From JADKAV01 sp963732355 (GTDB lineage: Bacteria > Actinomycetota > Actinomycetes > S36-B12 > UBA10799): a stretch of DNA of 64,000 nt. Below are positions 6,296-16,099 of this stretch, piece after piece. The notes under the pieces were generated by a model. That model saw only the letters and a list, made by a program, of their open reading frames with translations, did not search any database and was not told the DNA's origin. Every line of letters begins with the position of its first letter. Position 1 is the first letter of the stretch. The stretch covers positions 806,001-870,000 of the forward strand of contig CAVSZD010000007.1 of the NCBI GenBank assembly GCA_963732355.1. Direction: 5' to 3'. The translations under genes were made by a program, and so were the position numbers.

Positions 6296-8578
6296 TTACC
6301 GGGCCAGCCGGCTCAGTTGACGCAGGATCTGCTCGCCCACAGGGTCCTGGGCCTCCACAAAGGCTGCAGGGGTGTCCAGAGGGGCCGGCACCTCCACGGT
6401 CTGGTCACCGGCGAACGTCTGCCCGGTCAGCACGTTGACCCACTCTCCGGGTGGAAACGCCACGCTGACCGACGTCGCGCCTTCCTGCAGGACCGGCGCC
6501 ACCAGCAGATGGTCACCGAGGAAGAACTGGAGGTCCGCGGTGGCTGCGGCGCTGTCCGGGTAGACCATCCAGGTCGGGCGGATCGCCGGCACCCCAGTGG
6601 CGACCGCCTCGTCGATCACGGTCTTGCGGTACGGGTACAAGGCCGCGTAGATCTGGGACGCCGCCGCGAAGGCCGCGCGGGTCTGCGGGGTGTCGTAGAC
6701 CTGCTGGTTCTGCGCCGGGCGGTTGCCCTCGTGGGTGCGCATCATCACGCCGAACGCCTGCATCTGCGCCCAGCGCTGGTTCAACTCCGGCGGACGCGTG
6801 TAGTTCTTGACGACCGCGTTGATGCTGGTGTAGCCGCCGATATCGCTGTGCCAAAGCGGCGACCCGGAGATGCCTCCTGACAGCATCGCGTAGACCGCGC
6901 TGGTCATGCCGTCCTGATCGGCGTAGTTGACCATCTGGTCGCCGTTCCACATCATCGGGACTTCCTCCGGCGACCCGAGGAAGCTTGAGCGCATGAACGC
7001 CAGGCAGTCCGGCTGGCCGGCCTTGTCGCAGCCTTCGCGCACCACCGATGCCCACAGTTGCGGGTACTGGTTGTGCATCAACAGCGGGTCGCCGTCGAAG
7101 AGCTTGGCGTCAAAGGGCAGTGCCTCACCGAAGTCCGCCATGAAGCCCACCGCACCGGCTCCGAGCACGTCCTCGGCGATCACATCGGCGTACCAAGCAC
7201 GCGCATCAGGATTGGTGAAGTCCACGAGCACCGCTTCGAACCCGTTCTGGTCCATCAGGTACGGCTGCCCCGATTGGGTCTGCACGGTGTAGCCCCTGTC
7301 GATCGCCTCCTGGTAGAGGTCCTTGATCGAGGAATCCCCCTTTGGCTGCGGGTCGACCAGCCACGGGTTGATGTAGGTCAGGACCTCGATGCCGTCGGCG
7401 TTGAGCTCCTTGACGAGCTTGTTCCAGCCCGGGTACCGCTGCTTGTCCAGCTGCCAGGTCCACCACAGGCGGTCACCGAAACTTGTGGTGCGCTTTCCCG
7501 TCCAGTCCTGCAGCCACACCCCCGAGATGGCCGTACCCGCCGATTTCATGTCCGCCACCACCGTGCGAACCTTCTCAGTGCCGCCCTGCAGACCGAGCAC
7601 GGCGCCGCGCTGCACCCAGTCGGCCAGTGGCGGCCGGGTCTTGGCGGCCTCGCGAGCGGCGATCACCGACTTCGGGTTGGTGCCGGCGAAGATCTCCGCG
7701 GAGATGCTGGGCGCCCAGGCCTCCAGACTCGCCTGCCCGTTGCGCGAGAAGTCCGCGACGGTGAATGCCCCCGACTCCTCGGTGTTCGCGAACGTGAAGG
7801 CCTTGTTCTCGCTGGTCACATAGGTGGGCCACGCGGCGTAGGTGGTCTCAAGCGTTCCACCTGCCTTCTGCGTGACGTCGGCGAGGTAGGTCAGCGGCTG
7901 CTCACCGCGCCCAACGCCCTGCTCGCGCGGGAGTATCGGCGTGATCGTGCCCGTGAGATCCAAGGGCCGGTACTGCTCCCCGAGCCCGAAAATCCGCTCT
8001 CCGTTGGCAATGCCCGCCGTGAGGACCACACTGTCGACACCCTCGGCCGTGATCTTCATCTGCAACGCCCGCGCGCTGGCGGTCTTCGGTATCGCCAGCA
8101 GCGTCATCGCGTACTCGGCTGAGCCCTGCGGACCGGATACTTCCCCGGAGATTCGAACCATCGGCCCGCGCTGCTCCACAGAGTCCACGCTCTGGTCGGG
8201 CATCGTGGCAGTGCGCGTGACGTCTGCCCAGAAGTACCCGAGGTGTTCGGTGAAGTCCACGCTGCCGTTGGCGGCAGACAGGAACGCGACGCCCGGTTGG
8301 GACTGCCAAGCGATGATCCCGTTCTCCGTGATTCGCAGTTGGTCGGCAAGCACCTCGACCTCGAAATCCCCGGTGCGCAGCGTGGTCTGCTCAGTGCTCA
8401 CCGACAGAGCACCCGGCTGGACAGGGTCCAGGTTGTCGCGAGGAATCTTGGTCCACAGGTAGACGCCCACCGCCACTGCGACGACAACCAGCACGAGTAT
8501 CACGATCAAGAGCCACTTCAGAATCCGTCGCCAAAGGCGTTTCTTGGGTTTGACGGGCTCAATGGTTGCGGCAGTCAC
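6296..8578 (-). CDS. membrane-anchored glycoside hydrolase family 31, sulfoquinovosidase (YihQ)-like
   Basis: From the GTG at 8578 the product is 760 residues (a TTG at 8587 is an alternative). A basic stretch KPKKRLWRRILK precedes one membrane helix at about 22-43, so the enzyme is probably anchored with its catalytic part outside. The GH31 domain contains WLQDWTGKR (Gln357), SFGDRLWWTW (Arg370, Trp373), FMADFGEALP (nucleophile Asp482), MMWNGDQMVNY (acid/base Asp547) and HSDIGGYTS (Tyr583). Spacing matches E. coli YihQ, where Gln288, Arg301, Trp304, Asp405, Asp472 and Tyr508 hold the sulfonate or catalyse. The predicted role is release of sulfoquinovose from plant or algal sulfolipid. An alpha-glucosidase of another GH31 branch is the main alternative, but those lack the Arg/Trp pair. 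Confidence 0.82.
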   Translation of the reverse strand: MTAATIEPVKPKKRLWRRILKWLLIVILVLVVVAVAVGVYLWTKIPRDNLDPVQPGALSVSTEQTTLRTGDFEVEVLADQLRITENGIIAWQSQPGVAFLSAANGSVDFTEHLGYFWADVTRTATMPDQSVDSVEQRGPMVRISGEVSGPQGSAEYAMTLLAIPKTASARALQMKITAEGVDSVVLTAGIANGERIFGLGEQYRPLDLTGTITPILPREQGVGRGEQPLTYLADVTQKAGGTLETTYAAWPTYVTSENKAFTFANTEESGAFTVADFSRNGQASLEAWAPSISAEIFAGTNPKSVIAAREAAKTRPPLADWVQRGAVLGLQGGTEKVRTVVADMKSAGTAISGVWLQDWTGKRTTSFGDRLWWTWQLDKQRYPGWNKLVKELNADGIEVLTYINPWLVDPQPKGDSSIKDLYQEAIDRGYTVQTQSGQPYLMDQNGFEAVLVDFTNPDARAWYADVIAEDVLGAGAVGFMADFGEALPFDAKLFDGDPLLMHNQYPQLWASVVREGCDKAGQPDCLAFMRSSFLGSPEEVPMMWNGDQMVNYADQDGMTSAVYAMLSGGISGSPLWHSDIGGYTSINAVVKNYTRPPELNQRWAQMQAFGVMMRTHEGNRPAQNQQVYDTPQTRAAFAAASQIYAALYPYRKTVIDEAVATGVPAIRPTWMVYPDSAAATADLQFFLGDHLLVAPVLQEGATSVSVAFPPGEWVNVLTGQTFAGDQTVEVPAPLDTPAAFVEAQDPVGEQILRQLSRLAR

Positions 8579-8609
8579 GCAGGACAATCTAGCGATCTTG
8601 CAACGGCAT

Positions 8610-9806
8610 CTAGAGACGCGGTTGGTGGACGACCTCTCGTGTCACGGCGACACTTGGCTGACCTTCGTAATCAACTGCGAAGAACGAGATGCACGACGGC
8701 CCGACGGGGATCCCCTCGAGTCCGTACTGCGTCGAATCCCACTCGTAGGCCAACGAGTACTGGTTCTCGTCGTAGGTCGTCGTACATGACCCGCTGGGGG
8801 CTACAACGGCGTGCAGGTAGGTGTCTGCGGGCAGTGAGACCTCAACCAGGTAATCGGTGTAATCGTCGGGGTACTCGGTGAGCGCGCCGATGACCGGTGG
8901 CGCCACTGGCGGGGCGGTACGTGTGACCGTGTACTGGGCGGGCGCGGAGGCCAAGCCATAGCGGTTGACGATGCTGACCTCGTAGCAGAACGCTCCCGTC
9001 TGGCCTGCCACGTAGCCGTCATCGACCCATTTGCGGTCGCTCAACTTCGCTGAGGAAGCGTCCTGGAACTGCGCGTTCTTGTCACCGGAACACCGTTGCG
9101 CGTCGTACACCTCGATCTGCACGGACGACCCCGGACGAACACCCGCAGGGACATCCCAGGTGACCCTCAACGGAGATTCGGTGCTGTCGCCGCCGGTGAA
9201 CTGGACGTCCTTCAATTGCGGCGGAGCGGGCTCCCGCAGACAGAACCGCTTACCTGGCTTGCGGACTTTGCCTCCGTAGAGTTTGACCGCCCCACGAGCG
9301 TCGTCCGGGGTCAGCCAACGGCAGTTGTACAACCACTCCTCGGGGGGCGACTTGCAGCCCGTGCCAACCACCGGCTGCATCAGCCGACAGCCGCCGTCGC
9401 GCACATGGTTCAGGCCCAGCACGTGGCCGAACTCATGGGCCAGCAGCAGACCGAGCAGTGGCATCTGGTCCGGGCCGGCCCCACGATACTCGCCAGACAG
9501 GTGCAGGTAGGCCCCGTTCGCCTTGCCAATAGTCGCGTAGCCGCCGTAGCCGTTGGTGTTGCCGAAGGCCAACTTGAACTGGGCCGCACCCTGGCTCTTG
9601 ACCTCCTTGAAGCGCAACTTCGCCCCTGACTTGCGCCAGGCGTCCGTGGCCTTCTTCACACTCCAGTCGAAGCGTGGTGGCAGCTGGTTGACGAACCGGA
9701 TGGTCTTGCCCGGCCAGCGAGGACCTGGCGCGTTGTATGCAGCAGCCGGCCCCCCGGTCAGAAGCACCAAAGCCAACAGCCCCACAAGGCCAGCCCGAAT
9801 CCGCAC
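8610..9806 (-). CDS. secreted metzincin-type zinc metalloprotease
   Basis: The GTG at 9806 gives a classical signal peptide (RIRAGLVGLLALVLLTGGPAAA, cleavage near residue 23) and a 398-residue protein. The zinc site HEFGHVLGLNH is at about 124-134, with the Met-turn RLMQPV about 10 residues on (Met143). This is the HExxHxxGxxH-Met arrangement of matrixin-like metzincins. The N-terminal region (TIRFVNQLPPRFDWSVKKATDAW) is typical of the protease domain before the zinc helix. Residues about 205-290 look like a fibronectin-type beta domain, followed by a second beta-rich domain. Multiple Cys pairs fit an exported protein. Substrate unknown. Confidence 0.85.
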   Translation of the reverse strand: MRIRAGLVGLLALVLLTGGPAAAYNAPGPRWPGKTIRFVNQLPPRFDWSVKKATDAWRKSGAKLRFKEVKSQGAAQFKLAFGNTNGYGGYATIGKANGAYLHLSGEYRGAGPDQMPLLGLLLAHEFGHVLGLNHVRDGGCRLMQPVVGTGCKSPPEEWLYNCRWLTPDDARGAVKLYGGKVRKPGKRFCLREPAPPQLKDVQFTGGDSTESPLRVTWDVPAGVRPGSSVQIEVYDAQRCSGDKNAQFQDASSAKLSDRKWVDDGYVAGQTGAFCYEVSIVNRYGLASAPAQYTVTRTAPPVAPPVIGALTEYPDDYTDYLVEVSLPADTYLHAVVAPSGSCTTTYDENQYSLAYEWDSTQYGLEGIPVGPSCISFFAVDYEGQPSVAVTREVVHQPRL

Positions 9807-10022
9807 CCCGCAACCGTACGCCTGCAGGCTGCATCGTGACAGTGGTTGCACATCGGCCATCCGGTTGGGTTCAGCGCCCATCACTGGATCAGGACAGCTT
9901 CGACGCCCACCGCTGCAACCTCCGGCCAGCACTGCGAGCGGCCATCCCGATGAGTCCGTCGTAGACCTGACCCAGCGAGTATTCGCCGCGCCCTCATTCT
10001 TGGGGTACTGCCGTTCAGGTCG

Positions 10023-10111
10023 TGTCCGAATCTGCAGGCTCATCATGCCCACGCTGCGGAGTCCTCGGGGAGCGCTGGAGTGTGGGCCTTGATCAACCTG
10101 CAAATCCGGAC
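10023..10111. repeat. inverted repeat element, family B, about 89 bp
   Basis: The left arm GTCCGAATCTGCAGG (10023) and right arm CCTGCAAATCCGGAC (10097) are inverted copies of each other around a diverged 59-base middle. The same element, in the opposite orientation, is at 31329-31411 and 31754-31841: there the left side reads GCAGGTTGATCAAGG and the right side ATGAGCCTGCAG. It lies in the 532-base gap between the metalloprotease start (9806) and the meaB stop (10339), both on the minus strand. I see no gene in the rest of that gap. Confidence 0.8.
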
Positions 10112-10338
10112 AGGTCACCGCCTTCACCTGCGCGATCCCCCATTCCGATGGTCGTGCCGCCCACGCCGCACGAAAGTGGCACGGCCACCGGCCCGGCGCC
10201 TCCTTCTTGCGCAGTGAGAACCGACATTTCAAGACATAGCCCGCCCACGAACCTCGCAAAGATGGCAACTTCCTGAATCAGTTTTCGCTCGGTGCCACTC
10301 TCGTGCGGGTATCCAGCGGCCAGTTGGACGAACCCGGC

Positions 10339-11325
10339 TCAGCCGAGGAACGTCGCCAGCAGCGCGTCGGCCGCCACCGCCGGGGGCAACTCCCCGGCGA
10401 GCACGGAGGCTTCCACCTGCGCCAGCCTCGCCCGAACCTTGGGCGAGTCCCGGAACTCGTCGAGCAACCGGTCGCCGATTAGCGACCACATCCAGCCGAT
10501 CTGCTGGCGCTGGCGCCGCTCTTCACGTTCGCCCGTCGCTGCCAACGTGTCCCGATGCGCCACAATCTGTTCCCAGATCTGCGGCAGGCCCTCGTTGGTC
10601 AGGGCAGAACACGTGAGCACCGGCGGCGTCCAGTTCGGCGAGGCGGGACGCATCAAGTGGATCGCGCGACGGTAATCGGCAGCGGCCATCTTCGCTCGCT
10701 TGACGTTGTCGCCGTCGGCCTTGTTCACGGCGATCAGGTCCGCGATCTCCAGGACGCCACGCTTTATCCCCTGCAACTCGTCACCCGCGCCGGACAGCAT
10801 CAGCACAACGAAGATGTCGACCATCTCCGAAACGGTGGTCTCGCTCTGCCCGACGCCCACGGTCTCGACCAGCACCACGTCGAAACCAGCCGCCTCGCAC
10901 AAGAGGATCGCCTCGCGGGTGGCACGCGCGACTCCTCCTAGGGAACCACTGGCCGGTGAGGGCCGGATGAACGCGTTCGGGTCGACCGACAGTCGCTCCA
11001 TGCGGGTCTTGTCGCCCAGGATCGCGCCGCCGGTGCGCGAACTGCTCGGGTCCACGGCGAGTACCGCGACCTTGCGCCCGTCGGCGGTGAGGTTGGTGCC
11101 GAACTGGTCGATGAACGTGGACTTGCCGACTCCGGGCACCCCGGTGAGTCCCACCCGATCCGAACCGCCGGTGTCGGGCATCAACGCAGTCAGTAGTTCA
11201 GCAGCTGCCTCTCTGTGCTCGGGTTTGCGGCTTTCCACCAGCGTTATTGCGCGCGCGAGCCACATGGTGTCGCCGGAACGCACGAGGTCGGCCAGTTCCG
11301 CACGACCGGGTAACGGCTGTTTCAT
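10339..11325 (-). CDS. meaB: methylmalonyl-CoA mutase-associated GTPase MeaB
   Basis: The 328-residue G3E-family GTPase has the Walker A loop GVPGVGKSTF (about 60-69), VDPSSSRTGGAILGDKTRM, VLVETVGVGQSE and the guanine-specificity motif NKAD. It matches MeaB/ArgK in length and motif order. MeaB binds methylmalonyl-CoA mutase, gates cobalamin loading and protects the cofactor radical. It is the last gene of mutA-mutB-meaB and overlaps the mutB stop by 4 bp. A second, shorter homologue accompanies the other mutase at 20.4-21.3 kb. Confidence 0.93.
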   Translation of the reverse strand: MKQPLPGRAELADLVRSGDTMWLARAITLVESRKPEHREAAAELLTALMPDTGGSDRVGLTGVPGVGKSTFIDQFGTNLTADGRKVAVLAVDPSSSRTGGAILGDKTRMERLSVDPNAFIRPSPASGSLGGVARATREAILLCEAAGFDVVLVETVGVGQSETTVSEMVDIFVVLMLSGAGDELQGIKRGVLEIADLIAVNKADGDNVKRAKMAAADYRRAIHLMRPASPNWTPPVLTCSALTNEGLPQIWEQIVAHRDTLAATGEREERRQRQQIGWMWSLIGDRLLDEFRDSPKVRARLAQVEASVLAGELPPAVAADALLATFLG

Positions 11326-13487
11326 GAGCCGAGCAACTGCTCCAACAAGCCTTCAGCGGCTTCTGCAATAACCGTCCCTGGCGGGAAGATCGCAGCCGCT
11401 CCGGCCTCGCGCAAAGCATCGAAGTCCTGCGGTGGGATCACCCCGCCCACGACGACCAGAATGTCCGGCCGTCCCAATTGCGCCAACGCTGCCTTCAGTT
11501 GCGGCACCAGTGTGAGGTGACCGGCGGCCAGCGAACTGGCCCCCACGATGTCGACGTCGTTCTCCACGGCCTGCCGCGCGACTTCTTCGGGGGTCTGAAA
11601 GAGCGGGCCGATGTCAACGACGAAGCCGAGGTCGGCGAACGACGACGCGATGACCTTCTGCCCGCGGTCGTGACCGTCCTGACCCATCTTCGCGATCAGG
11701 ATGCGTGGACGGCGGCCTTCGCGCGCCTCGAACTGAGCGACGGATTCCGCCACGGTCTCCACCTGCGCGTTGTCGTCACCCATCTCCTGGCGGTACACCC
11801 CCGAGATCGATCGGATTTCGGCCTTGTGCCGACCGTACACATTTTCAAGCGCCAGGCTGATCTCGCCGACCGTTGCGTGAACACGGGCGGCCTTGACGGA
11901 AAGGTCCAGGAGATTGCCATTGCCCTCGCGGGCGGCGGCCTCAAGGTTGGCAAGTGCGGTGTCGACCGCGCTCTGGTCGCGACCGGCCTTGAGTTTCTCG
12001 AGCTTCGCAAGCTGACCAGCTCGCACCGCGGCGTTGTCGACCTTGAGCACGTCGATGTCCTCAGCCGCGTGCGGCCGAAACTTATTGACGCCAATGACGG
12101 CCTGCCGACCGGAGTCGATGCGCGCCTGGGTGCGCGCTGCCGCCTCCTCGATGCGCAGTTTCGGGATGCCTGCCTCGATCGCCTTGGCCATCCCGCCGAG
12201 TTCCTCGACCTCGGTGATGTGGGCCCAGGCGCGTTCGGCGAGTTGGCGCGTCAGTCGCTCGATGAAGTACGAGCCGCCCCACGGGTCGATGACCCGCGTC
12301 GTGCCGCTCTCCTGCTGCAGGAACAGTTGCGTGTTGCGCGCGATGCGCGCGGAGAAATCGGTCGGCAGAGCGAGCGCCTCGTCGAGGGCATTGGTGTGCA
12401 GGCTCTGCGTGTGGCCCTGGGTCGCGGCCATGGCCTCGACGCACGTGCGCACGACGTTATTGAACACATCCTGTGCGGTCAGGCTCCAGCCCGAGGTCTG
12501 CGAGTGCGTACGCAGGGATTGCGACTTCGGGTTCTGCGGATCGAACTGCTTGACGAGCTTCGACCACAACAACCTGGCGGCACGCAACTTCGCGATCTCC
12601 ATGTAGAAGTTCATGCCGATCGCCCAGAAGAAGGACAGGCGCGGGGCGAACGCGTCGACCTCGAGGCCGGTCGCGATGCCGGCGCGCAGGTACTCGACCC
12701 CGTCGGCCAGGGTGTAGGCCAGTTCCAGATCGGCGGTCGCCCCCGCCTCCTGCATGTGGTAGCCGGAGATGGAGATGGAGTTGAACCGCGGCATTTTGTC
12801 GGAGGTGTAGGCGAATATGTCCGAGATGATCCGCATCGACGGGGAGGGGGGATAGATGTAGGTATTGCGAACCATGAACTCTTTGAGGATGTCGTTCTGA
12901 ATGGTTCCGGTGAGTTTCTCGGCCGGCACGCCCTGTTCCTCGGCGGCCACGATGTACAGGGCCATGACCGGCAGCACCGCGCCATTCATCGTCATCGACA
13001 CGCTCATCTTGTCCAGCGGGATCCCGTCGAAAAGCACCCGCATATCCAGGATGGAATCGATCGCCACACCTGCCATGCCAACGTCGCCGACCACGCGCGG
13101 GTGGTCGGAGTCGTAGCCGCGGTGGGTGGCCAGGTCGAACGCGATGCTCAGGCCCTTCTGGCCTTGCGCGAGGTTGCGCCGGTAGAAGGCGTTGGAGTCC
13201 TCCGCTGTGGAGAATCCGGCGTACTGCCGGATGGTCCACGGCTGGTTGACGTACATCGTGGGGTATGGCCCACGCAGGTACGGCGGCATGCCTGGGTATG
13301 TCTGCAGATGGTCGAGGCCGACTAGGTCCTCGGCGCTGTAGAGCGGCGCGACGTCGATGCCCTCGGGGGTCTCCCAGGCGAGTTTGTCCGGTGTCGAACC
13401 GGTGGCTCGGGCGACGGCCTGCTCCCAGGCGTTGCGGTCGGGGTGGGCCGTGCGCGGTGGGAGGTTGATCTTGGTGAAGTCGGTCAT
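11322..13487 (-). CDS. mutB: methylmalonyl-CoA mutase large (catalytic) subunit
   Basis: The 721-residue protein has the substrate-binding TIM barrel (TYPGMPPYLRGPYPTMYVNQPWTIRQYAGFS split across residues 60-95, SISGYHMQEAGAT, TSGWSLTAQD) and a C-terminal cobalamin domain with the DxHxxG motif GQDGHDRGQ at about 600-608 and SLAAGH further on. It converts (R)-methylmalonyl-CoA to succinyl-CoA using adenosylcobalamin, as a heterodimer with the small subunit upstream. TTHR-type residues RGYDSDHP confirm the methylmalonyl rather than isobutyryl branch. It overlaps both neighbours by 4 bp, so the three genes form one translational unit. Confidence 0.95.
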   Translation of the reverse strand: MTDFTKINLPPRTAHPDRNAWEQAVARATGSTPDKLAWETPEGIDVAPLYSAEDLVGLDHLQTYPGMPPYLRGPYPTMYVNQPWTIRQYAGFSTAEDSNAFYRRNLAQGQKGLSIAFDLATHRGYDSDHPRVVGDVGMAGVAIDSILDMRVLFDGIPLDKMSVSMTMNGAVLPVMALYIVAAEEQGVPAEKLTGTIQNDILKEFMVRNTYIYPPSPSMRIISDIFAYTSDKMPRFNSISISGYHMQEAGATADLELAYTLADGVEYLRAGIATGLEVDAFAPRLSFFWAIGMNFYMEIAKLRAARLLWSKLVKQFDPQNPKSQSLRTHSQTSGWSLTAQDVFNNVVRTCVEAMAATQGHTQSLHTNALDEALALPTDFSARIARNTQLFLQQESGTTRVIDPWGGSYFIERLTRQLAERAWAHITEVEELGGMAKAIEAGIPKLRIEEAAARTQARIDSGRQAVIGVNKFRPHAAEDIDVLKVDNAAVRAGQLAKLEKLKAGRDQSAVDTALANLEAAAREGNGNLLDLSVKAARVHATVGEISLALENVYGRHKAEIRSISGVYRQEMGDDNAQVETVAESVAQFEAREGRRPRILIAKMGQDGHDRGQKVIASSFADLGFVVDIGPLFQTPEEVARQAVENDVDIVGASSLAAGHLTLVPQLKAALAQLGRPDILVVVGGVIPPQDFDALREAGAAAIFPPGTVIAEAAEGLLEQLLGS

Positions 13488-15337
13488 CGGACTGCCTCCG
13501 CTCGGGTGAGGATATCCAGGGCGTCGACGCCGAGGTGGACGTACTCGTCCACGCCCGGGTAGTCGCCCTTGCCTGCCAGGTAGACCCGCCGTGCCCCGGC
13601 TTGTTTGAGGGCTTCGGCTGTGGCTTCGGCGAGGTCGGCGTACACGTCGTCGGACGAGCAGATGCAGGCGATGTTGGCGCCGGAGGCCTGGAAAGCCGCC
13701 GCGGCTGATGCGGCATCGGCATGGCCTTCGTCGCTGATCGCGCGGATGCCGCCTGCGGCGAAGAGGTTCGTAGCGAACGTCGCCCTGGCTGTATGCACCG
13801 CAATGGGCCCGAGGTTGGCGAGGAAGACGGTTGCGTCACCGGCGTCCTCGCGCAGCGCCTCGTACGGATCGGCAAGGCGGTCCTGCGGCCACGGCGTTCC
13901 GTCGTGCTGATGCCCCTCGATCGGCACTGCCTCCCGGGTGTCAACAGGCGGTTGCGCCGGTCGCTGGGGGCGCTGCTCGTCCAGCAACGGGAACTCGCTG
14001 ACGCCGGTGATCGGGAACCGCCGGGTAGCGATCTGCGCATCGCGGCGCTGTGCCACCACAGCGATGTCAGTGCCGATCTCGTCGATCGCCTCCACCGGAC
14101 CGCCGGCGGACTCGATGCGCTGGAAGAACTTCCAGCCCGCAGCGGCCAGTTCGTCGGTGAAGCTCTCGATGTACCAGCTACCTCCTGCGGGGTCCAGCAC
14201 CCGGCCGATGCCGGACTCGTCCTGCAGAAGCAGTTGGGTGTTGCGTGCCAGGCGCCGGCCGAGGTCGCCGGGCAACCCGGCGGCCGAGTCGAAGGGTGCC
14301 AGCGTCACGGCTTCGGCGCCACCGACGACCGCGCCGAGGGTTGCTGCTGTCCCGCGCAGGATGTTGACCCACGGGTCAACCTCGGTGAGCCAGCGATCAG
14401 CAGAGACCGCCACGATCTGGGTGCTGTCGATTGGTTGTCCAAGGTTGTCCAAGACCGTGGCCCAGCAGTGCCGAAGCGCCCGGATCTTGGCCACCGTTGC
14501 GAAAACATCCACGTCTGCGGTGACTTCCAGGGTGATGCGGGAGCCGGGGTTGTCCACCCCGTCGTCGATGAGTGCCCGCAGGTAGAGCAGCGCGACCGAC
14601 AGCACGTAGCCGATCTCCTGGGCCTCACTTGCGCCGGCGTCCGAAGCGGGGGCACCGGATGCCAGGAACGTGCGCAGCCGGGGGGTGTTCGCCACGTCCA
14701 TCCCGGCGGCCATCTGCGCATCCATCGCTACCGAGCCGGTGGTCACCAAGGTGCCGATCGGGTCCAGCCCCAGGCATCCCGATGGCTCCACGCCGTGCAC
14801 CCCGCGCGTGGCCAGAAGGCCCCGGTACCAGCTGGCCACAACGGCGGCGTGTGCCCCGGCCCGCAGACTCACCGGCGCTGCTTCCAGCACCACGCCATCG
14901 AGCACCCGAGCCAATTCCTCCGGGGTGCGGATGCTCACACCGTCACCGCCGCCGAGGTCGAGTTGGACTTCGACGCTCGTCGCGCCGTTGGCCAAATCCT
15001 CCAGGATCTGGGCGTTGGCGATGGCAGGGTCCGGGTGCGCCACGCGCGTGCGGATGTCCCACTGACCGTTCTCCCGCGGGGCCAGCTGACCGCCGCGGGT
15101 CAACGGTTCGAACCCAGGGAATCCCGCTTCGTCGGCCTGCGTCGAATACCCGTCATAGAGCGGCTCGATGCGCAGCCCGTCCAACGTGGTGGTCACCAAC
15201 GTGCGGTCGAAGTCCTTGCCCTTGAGCACCTTGTCGACTGCGGCGAGCCACTGCTCGCGGGTGGGACTGTAATCCGACGCCAGATCCAGGTTCTCGGTCA
15301 CCTTTCGAGGATAGTCCTGTGGTCTCGATGCGACCAT
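13484..15337 (-). CDS. mutA: methylmalonyl-CoA mutase small (non-catalytic) subunit
   Basis: The 617-residue protein is homologous to the large subunit but diverged: it keeps the barrel (FEPLTRGGQLAPRENGQWDIRTRVAHPD, LLLQDESGIGRVLDPAGGSWYIE) and the flavodoxin-like C-terminal domain. It lacks the cobalamin-binding DxHxxG motif, as expected for MutA. Two starts are possible: ATG at 15337 (MVASRPQDYPRK) or GTG at 15301 (VTENLDLASDYSPTREQWL), the second being where conserved sequence begins. It heads the operon. I see no cobalamin riboswitch in the upstream 300 bases. Confidence 0.92.
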   Translation of the reverse strand: MVASRPQDYPRKVTENLDLASDYSPTREQWLAAVDKVLKGKDFDRTLVTTTLDGLRIEPLYDGYSTQADEAGFPGFEPLTRGGQLAPRENGQWDIRTRVAHPDPAIANAQILEDLANGATSVEVQLDLGGGDGVSIRTPEELARVLDGVVLEAAPVSLRAGAHAAVVASWYRGLLATRGVHGVEPSGCLGLDPIGTLVTTGSVAMDAQMAAGMDVANTPRLRTFLASGAPASDAGASEAQEIGYVLSVALLYLRALIDDGVDNPGSRITLEVTADVDVFATVAKIRALRHCWATVLDNLGQPIDSTQIVAVSADRWLTEVDPWVNILRGTAATLGAVVGGAEAVTLAPFDSAAGLPGDLGRRLARNTQLLLQDESGIGRVLDPAGGSWYIESFTDELAAAGWKFFQRIESAGGPVEAIDEIGTDIAVVAQRRDAQIATRRFPITGVSEFPLLDEQRPQRPAQPPVDTREAVPIEGHQHDGTPWPQDRLADPYEALREDAGDATVFLANLGPIAVHTARATFATNLFAAGGIRAISDEGHADAASAAAAFQASGANIACICSSDDVYADLAEATAEALKQAGARRVYLAGKGDYPGVDEYVHLGVDALDILTRAEAVR

Positions 15338-15409
15338 TGTGCCCGTCCGAGCAGCCCACCAGAAGGTGGGACTTGATGCCCGCAGGCGTAACCTGGAACT
15401 ACCTGTTGG

Positions 15410-16074
15410 AGGCGATCATGAAGACCAGACCAACCACTCGCTTGACAGCGTCGATGGTCCGTAGCTACGGGCCTGATCGCAGGGACGGCCGTTCCAGTCC
15501 GCCATCGGCCGCCACCGGCCACCTCCGTTGCGGCCACGAAGAAGCACAAATTGCCCGACCGTTGCTGGCCCTCGTTCAAGCACGACCTGTTCCAGTTGCG
15601 GCGGCGCATGGAAGCATCAGACTGCCGAACTACGAGGCCTACTACAAATCGCAAAGCCCAATCCTCGATCACATGGTTGAACTGTCACAGATCCAAATGC
15701 GCGACGCGATGTCCTTCCCCGAGGAGGAGGGGCGAGCAGTATCGGGAAACCATGCAGCCGATCATCGCCGACGACCGGGATCCAGACCAAGCGGCTCGTC
15801 GACCAGCGTTGAGAAGTCGAACAAGAACTGCTTCACGGCGAAGCGAAAGGACAAGTTCGTCGCCAGGGATGAAGGCGGTGCGACCTGGCCTACCATGATC
15901 TGTTCCGCGCCTACGAGAAGGGACTGCTCGCAGCCGGCAACTTGACGACCGCACAGACGGCCAAGGCACAGCAGGCACTGCAGGACGCCGCAACGTCGAT
16001 GCCGCAACGGTTGAGGACAGATTCGACCGGGGCATCAAACAACTGCGTCGATCTGTGGTGATGCATGGCCTCTG
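15410..16074 (+). pseudogene. unrecognised gene remnant with several frameshifts and in-frame stops
   Basis: Protein-like segments run through all three plus frames: MVELSQIQMRDAMSFPEEE near 15673, EQYRETMQPII then KRLVDQR near 15740-15810, EVEQELLHGEAKGQVRRQG near 15812-15870, and YHDLFRAYEKGLLAAGNLTT with TAKAQQALQDA near 15892-15990, ending DRFDRGIKQLRRSVVMHGL and TGA at 16074. The segments are co-linear, helical and charged, like one protein broken by at least three indels and two stops. I do not recognise the family. The stretch lies between the mutA start and a decayed EamA gene. Confidence 0.45.
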
Positions 16075-16099
16075 AGGTGGCCACACGGACCAGCGAGCC

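Noticed and set aside
15338..15700. Cobalamin riboswitch upstream of the methylmalonyl-CoA mutase operon
   Set aside because: No B12-box-like sequence or matching stem arrangement is visible; the stretch holds a decayed gene.
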